NCBI RefSeq assembly: GCF_009769735.1 | Contig: NZ_WSRO01000002.1 | Span: forward strand, 1,798,001 to 1,862,000 | DNA length: 64,000 bases | Origin: Streptomyces sp. BA2 | GTDB lineage: Bacteria > Actinomycetota > Actinomycetes > Streptomycetales > Streptomycetaceae | Reading direction: 5' to 3' | In this document: positions 56,719 to 64,000 of the stretch, in pieces | How the letters are laid out: the number at the start of each line of letters is the position of its first letter | Numbering within the stretch: the stretch's first letter is position 1 | The notes under the pieces: generated by a model | Told to the model about the DNA's origin: nothing | What the model saw: the letters and a program-made list of their open reading frames with translations, nothing else | Databases searched by the model: none | Translations under genes and position numbers: made by a program

Positions 56719-57084
56719 TCAGCCCATGTGCGCCTTGACGTGGTCGACCACCTCGCCCAGCTCCTTCGCCGGCGAGAAGTCGACGTACTCGCAGTCCTCG
56801 AGCGCCTCCGGCGCATGGCCCGGCGCCCAGTAGAAGGCCTCACCGGCCTCGTAGATCTCGGCACCGGACGCTGTCCGCATCTTCAGCCGCCCCTTGAGCA
56901 GGTACCCCCAGTGCGGGCACTGGCACAATCCGCCCGGCATCCCCGTGAGGGCCGGCGTCATGTCCGCACCCTCCGGAAGCTGTACGAACGCGACGGCCAT
57001 GCCTCCCCCGACATCCCGCATACGCAGCTCCACGCCGCCTCCTTCGATCGCGACAGGAGTGTCGTTCCGCGTCGTCGCCGTCAT
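56719..57084 (-). CDS. Cupin-like protein
   Basis: The 121-residue protein begins MTATTRNDTPVAIEGGGVEL and has a cupin-like core with one metal-type His (GLCQCPHWGYLLKGRLKM) and EIYEAGEAFYWAPGHAPEALED. The fold binds a metal or sugar ligand; enzymatic activity is not implied. GAGGAGGAG precedes the ATG. A 9-bp repeat cluster lies just upstream. Confidence 0.75.
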   Translation of the reverse strand: MTATTRNDTPVAIEGGGVELRMRDVGGGMAVAFVQLPEGADMTPALTGMPGGLCQCPHWGYLLKGRLKMRTASGAEIYEAGEAFYWAPGHAPEALEDCEYVDFSPAKELGEVVDHVKAHMG

Positions 57085-57098
57085 GGCTCCTCCTCGTG

Positions 57099-57125
57099 GG
57101 GCTCATCGGGCTCATCGGGCTCATC
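57099..57125. repeat. Three tandem 9-bp repeats
   Basis: GGGCTCATC occurs three times in a row (57099-57125), just upstream of the cupin gene's ribosome-binding site on the minus strand. Confidence 0.8.
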
Positions 57126-57208
57126 GGGCCCGGTGGCGGGGTCCAGAGTTCCCCTCCCTTCCAGCCTGTGCCCGCCCCGTGCGGGACGCGAGGCGAGATC
57201 GCCGAGCA

Positions 57209-57261
57209 GGCCAATCGGGCCACTCACCCCCAATTGGCCTTGTCCCACCCCCGCATTGGCC
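57209..57261. promoter_or_regulatory. Three ATTGGCC-type sites at the PhzF promoter
   Basis: GGCCAAT at 57209-57215 and ATTGGCC at 57233-57239 and 57255-57261 form an inverted repeat plus a further copy two helical turns away. The third copy lies between the -35 and -10 of the next gene. Confidence 0.45.
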
Positions 57262-57270
57262 CGCTAGCGT
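57240..57270 (+). promoter_or_regulatory. Leaderless promoter of the PhzF gene
   Basis: TTGTCC (57240-57245), a 19-base spacer and TAGCGT (57265-57270) lie seven bases before ATG at 57278. Confidence 0.45.
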
Positions 57271-57277
57271 CATCGAC

Positions 57278-58099
57278 ATGCCGACTTCTCACCGCATTCG
57301 CATCGTCGACGCCTTCACCGACCGCCCCTTCGCGGGCAACCCCGCCGGCGTCCTCCTCCTCGACGCCTTCCCCGAGGACGCCTGGCTACAGAACGTGGCC
57401 GCGGAGGTCAACCACGCCGAGACCGCCTTCGCCCACCGCCTCCCCGCGGACGCCGAAGCCGACTGGGCGCTCCGGTGGTTCACGCCCGCCACCGAAGTGG
57501 ACCTCTGCGGCCACGCCACGCTCGCCACCGCCCACGTCCTGAAGGCCACCGGCTCAGCCGAAGGCCCCGTACGGTTCGCCACCCGCAGCGGTGTCCTGAC
57601 CACGGTCGCGCACACCGACGGCACCATCACCATGGACTTCCCGACCGCCCCGCTCACCCCGGCCGAGATCCCCGACGGCGCGGCAGAAGCCCTCGGCGCC
57701 GAGCCGCTCGCGGCGTACGACACCGGGGCGCACCTCGGCGACCTGCTGGTCGAGCTCGCCGACGAGAAGACGGTGCGCGCCCTCGCCCCGGATCACAAGG
57801 CCCTCGCCCAGCACTCCGAGCGCGGCATCATCGCCACCGCACGCGCCGAAGACCCCGCCCGCGGCTACGACTTCGTCTCCCGGGGCTTCTTCCCGCGCGT
57901 CGGCATCGACGAGGACCCGGTGACCGGCAGCGCCCACACGGCCCTTGCCCCCTTCTGGTCCCAGCGCCTTGGCCGCACGGAGCTCACCGGCCTGCAGGCA
58001 TCGGCCCGCAGCGGCCTGGTCCGCACGGAACTTCGCGGCGACCGCACCCTCCTGACGGGCCGCGCGGTCACCGTCATCGAGGGCGAGCTGTACGCCTGA
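57278..58099 (+). CDS. PhzF-family isomerase
   Basis: The 273-residue protein has the PhzF/epimerase fold: HRIRIVDAFTDRPFAGNPAGVLLLD, catalytic Glu in NHAETAF, TPATEVDLCGHATLATAHVL and RGFFPRVGIDEDPVTGSAHTAL with the DPVTGSAH signature. PhzF isomerises dihydro-hydroxyanthranilate in phenazine making, but most family members have unknown substrates; no phenazine genes are nearby. It is preceded by a leaderless promoter and followed by a perfect terminator. Confidence 0.9.
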   Translation: MPTSHRIRIVDAFTDRPFAGNPAGVLLLDAFPEDAWLQNVAAEVNHAETAFAHRLPADAEADWALRWFTPATEVDLCGHATLATAHVLKATGSAEGPVRFATRSGVLTTVAHTDGTITMDFPTAPLTPAEIPDGAAEALGAEPLAAYDTGAHLGDLLVELADEKTVRALAPDHKALAQHSERGIIATARAEDPARGYDFVSRGFFPRVGIDEDPVTGSAHTALAPFWSQRLGRTELTGLQASARSGLVRTELRGDRTLLTGRAVTVIEGELYA

Positions 58100-58104
58100 C
58101 ACGA

Positions 58105-58141
58105 CTGTGGGGACGTACGACCCAGTCGTACGTCCCCACAG
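58105..58141. terminator. Bidirectional terminator with perfect 17-bp stem
   Basis: Arms 58105-58121 and 58125-58141 (beginning CTGTGGGGACGTACG) are fully complementary around a 3-base loop. The hairpin lies between the convergent PhzF and CPBP genes. Confidence 0.85.
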
Positions 58142-58167
58142 AACTGCCCTCCGGAAGCGCCCGCCGC

Positions 58168-59004
58168 CTAAGGCGTCGGCAGCCACCCCACCTTCCCCGC
58201 AAGCAGCGCGTACCCCACGAACGCGCCGATATCCAGCAGCGAATGCGCCACCACCAGTGGCCCGACCCGCCCCCACCGCCGGTACAGGAGCACGAAGACC
58301 ACCCCCATCGCCATGTTCCCGATGAACCCGCCGATGCCCTGATAGAGGTGGTACGAGCCGCGCAGCACCGAGCTCCCGACCAGCGCGGCCATCGGCGTCC
58401 ACCCCAACTGCCCGAACCTGCGCAGCAGATAGCCGACGACGATCACTTCCTCGAGCACCGCGTTCTGCACCGCGGCCAGCACGAGCACCGGATACTTCCA
58501 CCACACGTCGGGCAGATCCTCGGGCACCACCGTCAGGTTGAACCCGAGCCCCCGCGCCGCCAGATAGAACGCGATCCCGGTGCTGCCGATCACCGCGGCG
58601 ATCGCCGCCCCGCGCCCCAGGTCCGGCCACGGCCGGCTCCGGTCGAAGCCGATCGAGCGCAGCCCCGCGCCCTCCCGGATCAGGAAGTGCGCGACCAGCG
58701 CCACCGGCACCAACGCCGTCGTGATTCCGAACAATTGCCACGCGAGATCAAGCCACGGCCGCCCCGGAGCGGCCGACGCGTTCATGGTCGCGGCCTGATC
58801 CTTCAGACCGCCGGGTTTGGTGACCGATCCGACAAAGCTGATCAGCGCGGAGACACCGCTCGCGCCTAGCGAGAGCGCCAGGACGAGCAGCGTCTCGTCC
58901 CGGAAGATCCGTCGCGATGGCCCCTCGCCCCGAAAAGAACCGGCCAACGGCCCGGACTCCGCTTGCACTCCGCCTCCAGTTGAGTAATCCCGCCTCATCC
59001 CCAT
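58168..59004 (-). CDS. CPBP-family intramembrane protease-like protein
   Basis: The 278-residue membrane protein has the Abi/CPBP motifs: NAVLEEVIVVGYLLRR (double Glu with Arg), VLRGSYHLYQG and VVAHSLLDIGAF with the later His. These are putative metal-dependent proteases or bacteriocin-immunity/processing proteins. The frame opens at 59085, but ATG at 59004 (MGMRRDYS) has TAGCGG seven bases upstream, indicating a leaderless start. Confidence 0.8.
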   Translation of the reverse strand: MGMRRDYSTGGGVQAESGPLAGSFRGEGPSRRIFRDETLLVLALSLGASGVSALISFVGSVTKPGGLKDQAATMNASAAPGRPWLDLAWQLFGITTALVPVALVAHFLIREGAGLRSIGFDRSRPWPDLGRGAAIAAVIGSTGIAFYLAARGLGFNLTVVPEDLPDVWWKYPVLVLAAVQNAVLEEVIVVGYLLRRFGQLGWTPMAALVGSSVLRGSYHLYQGIGGFIGNMAMGVVFVLLYRRWGRVGPLVVAHSLLDIGAFVGYALLAGKVGWLPTP

Positions 59005-59011
59005 CCCCGCC

Positions 59012-59017
59012 CCGCTA
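59012..59017 (-). promoter_or_regulatory. -10 box of the CPBP gene
   Basis: On the minus strand TAGCGG lies seven bases before the ATG at 59004. Confidence 0.35.
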
Positions 59018-59134
59018 GGGTCTCGAAAGAAGTTACGAAGACCGTGCGCGACAGGCCGAGGGGGACGGACGCCGATTGCGGTCATGCCGCCCCCTCTTTC
59101 CTTGCTTCATCGCTCAAGGAGGGGCACCACCGCC

Positions 59135-60907
59135 ATGGGACGTCACAGCTTGCCCGATGAGTACGGGACCGACGCACCCGACCCTCGGCCACGTACACGC
59201 GGCCGTACCGTGGCCATCGCGACGGCACTCGTCCTGACGGTCGCGGCGGGCACGGCGGTCGCGGTCCGCAGCGACCTGCTGACCTTCGGCGGTTCGTGCC
59301 ACGACGACACGGTGCAGCTGGACGTCGTCGCCGCCCCCGCCATCGCCCCGGCCCTGAGCGCGGCGGCCGACGACGCGCGTGAGAACGACGTCACGTCCGA
59401 CGGGGCGTGCATCGACGTACGGGTCTCGGCGCGTGATTCGTACAAGGTCGCCGACGAACTGCGCACGGGCAAGGGCAATCCCGGCTACGACGTGTGGGTG
59501 CCGGATTCCGAACTGTGGCTGCAGCGCGTGGGCCTGGGCGGCAAGCAGAACAAGGTGTCGCCCGCGGGGAACATAGCCTCGTCCCCGGTCGGCATGGCCA
59601 TGGTCCCCTCCGCCTCCAAGACCCTGGGCTGGCCCAAGAAGACGTACAGCTGGCCGGAGTTGACCGGCGCGGCGATGAAGGGCGACAAGCTGCGGCTCGG
59701 CGCCGCCGATCCCGCGCGCAGCGCGACCGGCCTCCTTGCGCTGGCGCAGCTGAGCGCGTCGGCGAAGAAGTCGGGCGGCAAGGACGGCGACACCCAGGCC
59801 GCCGGGATGGCCAAGGCGCTGTCCGCACGTACGTCCGACAGCGACGGCCAGCTCCTGGACACCCTGGCCCGCGACTCCTCCGGGACCGAACAGGGCAACC
59901 CGCGCCGCAACCAGGCGCTGATCCTCTCCGAGCAGGCCGCGTTCGCGCACAACGCGTCGGCGGGCGAGGAGAACAGCCTCGACATGTTCTATCCGAAGGA
60001 CGGCTCACCGCGCCTCGACCACCCGTACACGCTGGTCCAGGAGGACGAGCTGTCCACGGACCAGAGCCGGGCCGCCCTGCGTTTCATGACCCTGTTCAGC
60101 GACGAGGAGGGCCGCGCGATCCTGGAGAAACACGGCTTCAGGACGGGCGCCGAGGACCCGTCGGAGAAGCTCGTCACCGCGGCCGGCGGGCGCACGCCCC
60201 AGCCGTACGGCGACGACGCGAGCGAGCCGCCCTCCGAGAAGGAGCTCCAGGAGACGCTCGGCATGTGGACGATCACCGTCCAGAGTGCCCGGCTCAGCAC
60301 GGTCGTCGACGTCTCGGACTCCATGGGCGAGTTCGTGCCGGGCCGCGAGCAGTCCCGGATGGAGGTCACCAAGTCCTCCCTCCTCCAAGCGCTCGCGGGG
60401 TTCACGGACGAGGACGAGATCGGCCTGTGGGAGTTCGCCACCCTCCTGGACGGCGAGCGCGACTACCGCAAGCTCGTGCCGACCGAGCGGCTCGGCGACC
60501 GCAAGGGCGGCGGCACCCAGCGGGACAGGATCGCGGAGGCCTTCAGCGACCTGACGCCCATCCCGGGCGGCGCGACCGGCCTGTACGACACCACGCTCGC
60601 GGCGTACAAGGAAGCCACGTCCACCCACGCGGGCGGCAAGTTCAACGCCCTCGTGGTGCTCACGGACGGCGCGAACCAGGACCCCGGCTCCATCTCGCGC
60701 AGCAACCTCATCTCCCAGCTGGAGAACCTCTCCGACCCCAAGCGCCCGGTGCCGCTCATCGCCATCGCGGTCGGCCCGAACGCGGACAAGGAGGAGGTCG
60801 TGCAGATCGCGGAGGCGACCGGCGGGTCAGGCCACCAGGTCGACGACCCGGCGCAGATCCACGCGGTCATCCTCAAGGCCATCATGGAGGCGGGCAGCCA
60901 CGGCTGA
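59135..60907 (+). CDS. Membrane-anchored solute-binding/VWA-domain fusion protein
   Basis: The 590-residue protein has an N-terminal membrane anchor (residues 26-44), then a periplasmic binding-protein-like domain (GYDVWVPDSELWLQRVG, ENSLDMFYPKDGSPRLDHPY) and a C-terminal von Willebrand A domain with MIDAS residues DVSDS (392-396), Thr481 in GGATGLYD and Asp511 in LTDGAN. The pairing places an extracellular ligand-binding domain beside a metal-dependent adhesion domain. Function is unknown. AAGGAGG precedes the ATG at 59135. Confidence 0.85.
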   Translation: MGRHSLPDEYGTDAPDPRPRTRGRTVAIATALVLTVAAGTAVAVRSDLLTFGGSCHDDTVQLDVVAAPAIAPALSAAADDARENDVTSDGACIDVRVSARDSYKVADELRTGKGNPGYDVWVPDSELWLQRVGLGGKQNKVSPAGNIASSPVGMAMVPSASKTLGWPKKTYSWPELTGAAMKGDKLRLGAADPARSATGLLALAQLSASAKKSGGKDGDTQAAGMAKALSARTSDSDGQLLDTLARDSSGTEQGNPRRNQALILSEQAAFAHNASAGEENSLDMFYPKDGSPRLDHPYTLVQEDELSTDQSRAALRFMTLFSDEEGRAILEKHGFRTGAEDPSEKLVTAAGGRTPQPYGDDASEPPSEKELQETLGMWTITVQSARLSTVVDVSDSMGEFVPGREQSRMEVTKSSLLQALAGFTDEDEIGLWEFATLLDGERDYRKLVPTERLGDRKGGGTQRDRIAEAFSDLTPIPGGATGLYDTTLAAYKEATSTHAGGKFNALVVLTDGANQDPGSISRSNLISQLENLSDPKRPVPLIAIAVGPNADKEEVVQIAEATGGSGHQVDDPAQIHAVILKAIMEAGSHG

Positions 60908-60924
60908 GCCCATCCCCGTACGCC

Positions 60925-62442
60925 TCAGCTCAGGACGGCCGGCTCCGGCAGCCCCACCGGCCAGGTGTGCACCGGGTCCCCCGCGTGCATCAGCTCGGCG
61001 TAGCGCCGGGTGGTCGCCGCGAGCGCGGCCTCGCGTTCGAGCCCGGTCTCCAAGGCGTGGTGGTACGTCGCCGCCTGCCAGGACGCTCCGTTCACCCGGC
61101 GCCTGCACCGCTCCTCGATGACGCCGAGGTAGAAGTCCCGGTCGGCGGGCTCCACGCCCCACGCGTCGAGCCCGGCCGCGGCCAGCGGCAACAGCTCGTC
61201 GCGTACGAGAGCGACCGCGGGCACCTCCACGATCCCGCCCGAGCGGCCGCGCCGCGGCCACCGCAGACGGGCCTCGATGCCGTCGCGGCACGCGGTGTCG
61301 AAGTTGCGGGCCGCGGCCTCGAAGGGCAGCCGCTTCCACACGGGCCTGGGCTCCTCGGCGAGGGCGCGTACGACGCCGTAGTAGAAGGCGGCGTTGGCGA
61401 TGACGTCGGTGACGGTGGGGCCGGCGGGCAGGACGCGGTTCTCCACCCGCAGGTGCGGGACGCCGCCCGCGATGCCGTACACGGGGCGGTTCCAGCGGTA
61501 CACGGTGCCGTTGTGCAGGACGAGTTCACCGAGCTGCGGCACGCGGCCGTCGTCGAGCACCTCCAGCGGCTCCTCGTCGTCCATGAGGGGCAGCAGCGCG
61601 GGAAAGTAGCGCAGGTTCTCCTCGAAGAGCTCGTACGCGTCGCTGATCCAGCGCTCGCCGAACCAGGTCCGCGGCCGCACGCCCTGGGCCTGGAGTTCGG
61701 GCGGGCGGGTGTCGGTGGACTGCAGGAACAGCGGCGGCCGCGACTCGCGCCACAGCTCACGCCCGAACAGGAAAGGCGCGTTGGCGCCGACGGCGATCTG
61801 GGCGGCGGCGACGGCCTGGGCCGCGTTCCACACGTCGGCGAACCTGCCCGGCGTGACCTGGAGGTGCAACTGCACGGATGTGCACGCCGCTTCGGGGGCG
61901 ATCGACGCGGACGTGCAGGTGAGCCGCTCCACGCCCTGGATGTCCAGGACGAACTCCTCGCCGCGCGCGGCGACGATCTGGTCGTTGAGCAGCGCGTAGC
62001 GGTCGACGTCGGAGAGGTTTCCCGAGACCAGGTCGTGGTGCGCGAGGGTCGGCAGAATGCCGATCATCACGATGCCGGCGTTCACCTCGTTCGCTTTCCG
62101 GTGGGCATAGGCGAGGCCGGTGCGCAACTCCTCGGCGAGACGGTCGAGAACACGTCCGCCCAATCGGTGCGGTGCGATATTGACTTCAAGATTGAACATT
62201 CCGAGTTCCGTCTGGAAGTCCCGGCTCGCGATCCGTTCGAGTACTTCCGCATTCAGCATTCTCGGCATGCCGTCGGGCCCCGCGAGATTCAGCTCGATCT
62301 CCACGCCCATCAGGTTCTTGGGCCGGTCGAACCGCTCCTCGTCCAGCAGCCTCCGCAACCCCGCCAGACACTCCTTGAGCTTGGTCCGATACTGGTTCCG
62401 CTCGGCCAGATCAAACGTTCCTGCTACGACCTTCTCCCCCAT
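60925..62442 (-). CDS. GCS2-family glutamate-cysteine ligase-like protein
   Basis: The 505-residue protein has the GCS2 carboxylate-amine ligase pattern: LMGVEIELNLAGPDG, the ELGMFNLEVNIAPH segment typical of the ATP/metal site and HLQVTPGRFADVWNAAQAV. It would join glutamate to an amine or amino acid using ATP, as in ergothioneine or gamma-glutamyl conjugates; the exact substrate is unknown. GGAGGGG precedes the ATG at 62442. Confidence 0.78.
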   Translation of the reverse strand: MGEKVVAGTFDLAERNQYRTKLKECLAGLRRLLDEERFDRPKNLMGVEIELNLAGPDGMPRMLNAEVLERIASRDFQTELGMFNLEVNIAPHRLGGRVLDRLAEELRTGLAYAHRKANEVNAGIVMIGILPTLAHHDLVSGNLSDVDRYALLNDQIVAARGEEFVLDIQGVERLTCTSASIAPEAACTSVQLHLQVTPGRFADVWNAAQAVAAAQIAVGANAPFLFGRELWRESRPPLFLQSTDTRPPELQAQGVRPRTWFGERWISDAYELFEENLRYFPALLPLMDDEEPLEVLDDGRVPQLGELVLHNGTVYRWNRPVYGIAGGVPHLRVENRVLPAGPTVTDVIANAAFYYGVVRALAEEPRPVWKRLPFEAAARNFDTACRDGIEARLRWPRRGRSGGIVEVPAVALVRDELLPLAAAGLDAWGVEPADRDFYLGVIEERCRRRVNGASWQAATYHHALETGLEREAALAATTRRYAELMHAGDPVHTWPVGLPEPAVLS

Positions 62443-62925
62443 CGAAGCGTCCCCTCCTCGGATGGGCAGCCAATGATCCGGCCGCTGTGTCTCGGTGGAT
62501 GATGCCCTGCAATGTGATCGATAACGCCCCGCACATGCCCCCGGCCCAGTACGCTCAACGCCAAGTACGAGCGGCACATTCACCAGGCATGAGGTGTGCC
62601 GGGGAATCCTCGCACCGGCGCCTGGTGAAAAACACCGATGAGAATCGGCCGTCCGCTCCCACGAAGGGGTCCGAGGTCAAACGTCCGGGCTCTTCCAGAA
62701 TCGGGTTAAAGGCCGCAAAATGGCGACCGAATTACGCCTTGCAGGCAATATCGGGTGCGGTTAGACGAAACACTGCCTGAACACGTGTCGTATAAACTCC
62801 GCGAACGAGGCAGAGAGTTGGCGCTCGCGGTCCCTTGCCCCCGCCCCTCTGACCCCGGAGCAGACAGCGACGTCCGCACCTGTCCTCGTTCCACCGTGCC
62901 TGTCGAATGAGAGAGGCGACCCATC
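62443..62925. other. 483-bp intergenic region without a clear gene
   Basis: No convincing open frame lies between the GCS2-type gene and the hypothetical gene. It is less GC-rich than its surroundings near 62700-62800. TATAAA at 62792-62797 may be the -10 of the hypothetical gene's promoter. Confidence 0.5.
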
Positions 62926-63510
62926 ATGCCGCTGCAAGTCCCCCCGGCTCCCGCGCCCGCCCTGCGCAGCGTCCTCGCGGCACTCGGTTCACCCACTGCC
63001 GTACGCGAAGCCCGCACCCCGTCCCTGCGCGCGGCGCAAGGACCCGCGAGCCCCGAACTCCCGTTGCCGGTCCACGTACTTGACCGGATCACCCCTTCGG
63101 ATACGTCGCCCACCCGGCTCGCGGGTTGGCGCTTCCTGATCCGCTCAGGCGAGCGAGCCGTCGCCGCTGCGGACACGATGCTGACGCCTGACGGGTGGAC
63201 CTTCTCGCACTTCTTCGAAGGTCCGTACATTGCGTCCACCGAGCGCGCCCTCCGTCAGGCCGAAGCGATGCCCATGCCGTACCAGCCACGACTGTTGTCC
63301 GTACCCGAGCTTTACATGCTCACACTCTGGCTGCACGGCGACTGCACCGCGGACGGCGCGGGCGGCCATCTCGCGCCCTCCGATGTCCTCGTGCCCCTGG
63401 CGCCCGCGCCGCCCGGCATCGCGGCGCACCGCCCACACCGCGCCGCGGAGCTCCTCAAGGTCCTCACGCACCGCATGACCCCGGCGCCGCTGCTCGGCTC
63501 ACCCGCCTGA
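62926..63510 (+). CDS. Conserved hypothetical protein (194 residues)
   Basis: The protein starts MPLQVPPAPAPALRSVLAAL and has an N-terminal Pro/Ala-rich part, then a folded segment (RLAGWRFLIRSGERAVAAAD, WTFSHFFEGPYIASTERALR, LLSVPELYMLTLWLHGDC) and a Pro-rich tail. No family is recognised. GAGAGAGG lies in front of the ATG. It may be a streptomycete-specific protein. Confidence 0.65.
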   Translation: MPLQVPPAPAPALRSVLAALGSPTAVREARTPSLRAAQGPASPELPLPVHVLDRITPSDTSPTRLAGWRFLIRSGERAVAAADTMLTPDGWTFSHFFEGPYIASTERALRQAEAMPMPYQPRLLSVPELYMLTLWLHGDCTADGAGGHLAPSDVLVPLAPAPPGIAAHRPHRAAELLKVLTHRMTPAPLLGSPA

Positions 63511-63747
63511 CCTCGCCGTACGTCCCCGTGCCCCGCCGCCGTCCCGACCGCGGGGCCGGCGCGTCATGTGCCCATACGGACTAGCCCGGTATGACCACCC
63601 CGAACCACCCGAAGAGACAGTGCAGTTGGGCTGAACCGTCCGGGCGGGTGATACGTCATTAAGCAGTAAGGAGCGCTGCCGCTAAATCCCTGCGGATTGA
63701 CGCCCGTAGGGCAACACTGGGACCGACCGACTAAACGGGGGGCGGCC
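63511..63747. other. Intergenic region before the DUF5999 gene
   Basis: No gene is seen. AAGGAG and a TTGACG at 63697-63702 are present, but no -10 pairs convincingly with the latter. Confidence 0.4.
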
Positions 63748-64000
63748 ATGAACACCGCATCGAGCCGCAAGGCAGACGTCACAGCCATCACATCGCAGCG
63801 AAAGAACCCTTCCATGTGCCAGCACCAACCACCGTGCCCGACAGCCGACTCCGCCGACCGGGAAGCCGCGCTCCTCACGGCGAGCCACCCGGAGCAGGGC
63901 TGGAGCCTGCTGTGCAACGGCGTCCTCCTCTTCGAGGACACCGGTGAACTGCTGCCGGACGGTCAGATCATCGCCCCGCATCGACCGCTGGGCACGGACA
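63748..64000 (+). CDS. DUF5999 family protein (3' end outside window)
   Basis: The frame is open to the right edge. The conserved part is MCQHQPPCPTADSADREAAL (from 63814), then HPEQGWSLLCNGVLLFEDTG and LLPDGQIIAPHRPLG, matching the small streptomycete DUF5999 family of unknown function. ATG at 63748 has GGGGGGC in front; ATG at 63814 is the usual family start but has no ribosome-binding site. The reading frame is certain, the start is not. Confidence 0.8.
   Translation, partial: MNTASSRKADVTAITSQRKNPSMCQHQPPCPTADSADREAALLTASHPEQGWSLLCNGVLLFEDTGELLPDGQIIAPHRPLGTD

Noticed and set aside
57278..58099. Phenazine biosynthesis from the PhzF homologue
   Set aside because: No other phenazine gene is near, and most PhzF relatives act in other reactions.
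59494..62502. Open frame of 1002 codons on the plus strand
   Set aside because: It overlaps the VWA and GCS2-type genes in other frames and has no domain or ribosome-binding site.
1..64000. tRNA or rRNA genes, prophage or IS elements
   Set aside because: No T-loop sequence with cloverleaf pairing, no transposase, integrase or terminal repeats were found by reading both strands.

Overview
The window is chromosomal DNA of a streptomycete or a very close relative. G+C is very high, with G or C at almost every third codon position. GTG and TTG starts are common. Characteristic families include the third EF-Tu (Tuf3), a DUF5999 protein, an HxlR regulator, a HipA-like/DUF3037 pair and a MocR regulator beside flavin-binding PPOX proteins. 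I see no phage, IS element, CRISPR array, tRNA or rRNA. This is a mostly ordinary core-type region with dense small operons.

Layout. 1-9.9 kb: end of an EamA exporter, a hexapeptide acyltransferase, a gamma-carbonic anhydrase-like protein, DedA, a secreted carboxylesterase, a hotdog thioesterase, three tandem paralogues of an unknown membrane-anchored protein, and an MFS exporter. 9.9-15.7 kb: spermidine synthase-like protein, tuf3, AlkD-like repair protein, TVP38-type membrane protein, thiolase and a divergent HxlR regulator. 15.8-30.3 kb: a unidirectional peptide-use operon containing a family-5 ABC importer (one permease fused to its ATPase), a membrane-type dipeptidase, an 1148-residue prolyl-oligopeptidase/serine beta-lactamase-fold fusion, a GNAT of the D-amino-acid succinyltransferase type, a PucR regulator, a second S12 hydrolase and a solute-binding lipoprotein. 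I read this as a system for importing and degrading D-amino-acid-containing peptides. 30.5-40.9 kb: uppP, a Conserved-TM-helix channel, a HAD phosphatase coupled to a tiny basic protein, lnt, an oxidoreductase, a lipoprotein, ung and a second solute-binding lipoprotein. 41-49.1 kb: two SDR reductases, HipA-like kinase + DUF3037, Rieske lipoprotein, a degenerate isochorismatase, a PPOX protein, LysR with a divergent EamA exporter, and MocR. 49.1-64 kb: PPOX and PaiB-like proteins, two EamA exporters, a Clp-N protein, a HemK-like methyltransferase, SRPBCC, PadR, cupin, PhzF, a CPBP protease, a solute-binding/VWA fusion, a GCS2-type ligase and a truncated DUF5999 gene.

Regulation. Many genes have a TAnnnT hexamer 5-8 bases before the start codon and no Shine-Dalgarno sequence, as expected of leaderless mRNAs. 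Several short open reading frames before genes (tuf3, the AlkD-like gene, an EamA exporter, the HemK-like gene) look like leader peptides, two of them followed by strong hairpins. Clear palindromes lie at the HxlR, MocR, PadR, PhzF and EamA promoters. All functional assignments come from reading motifs by eye; no database search was run.
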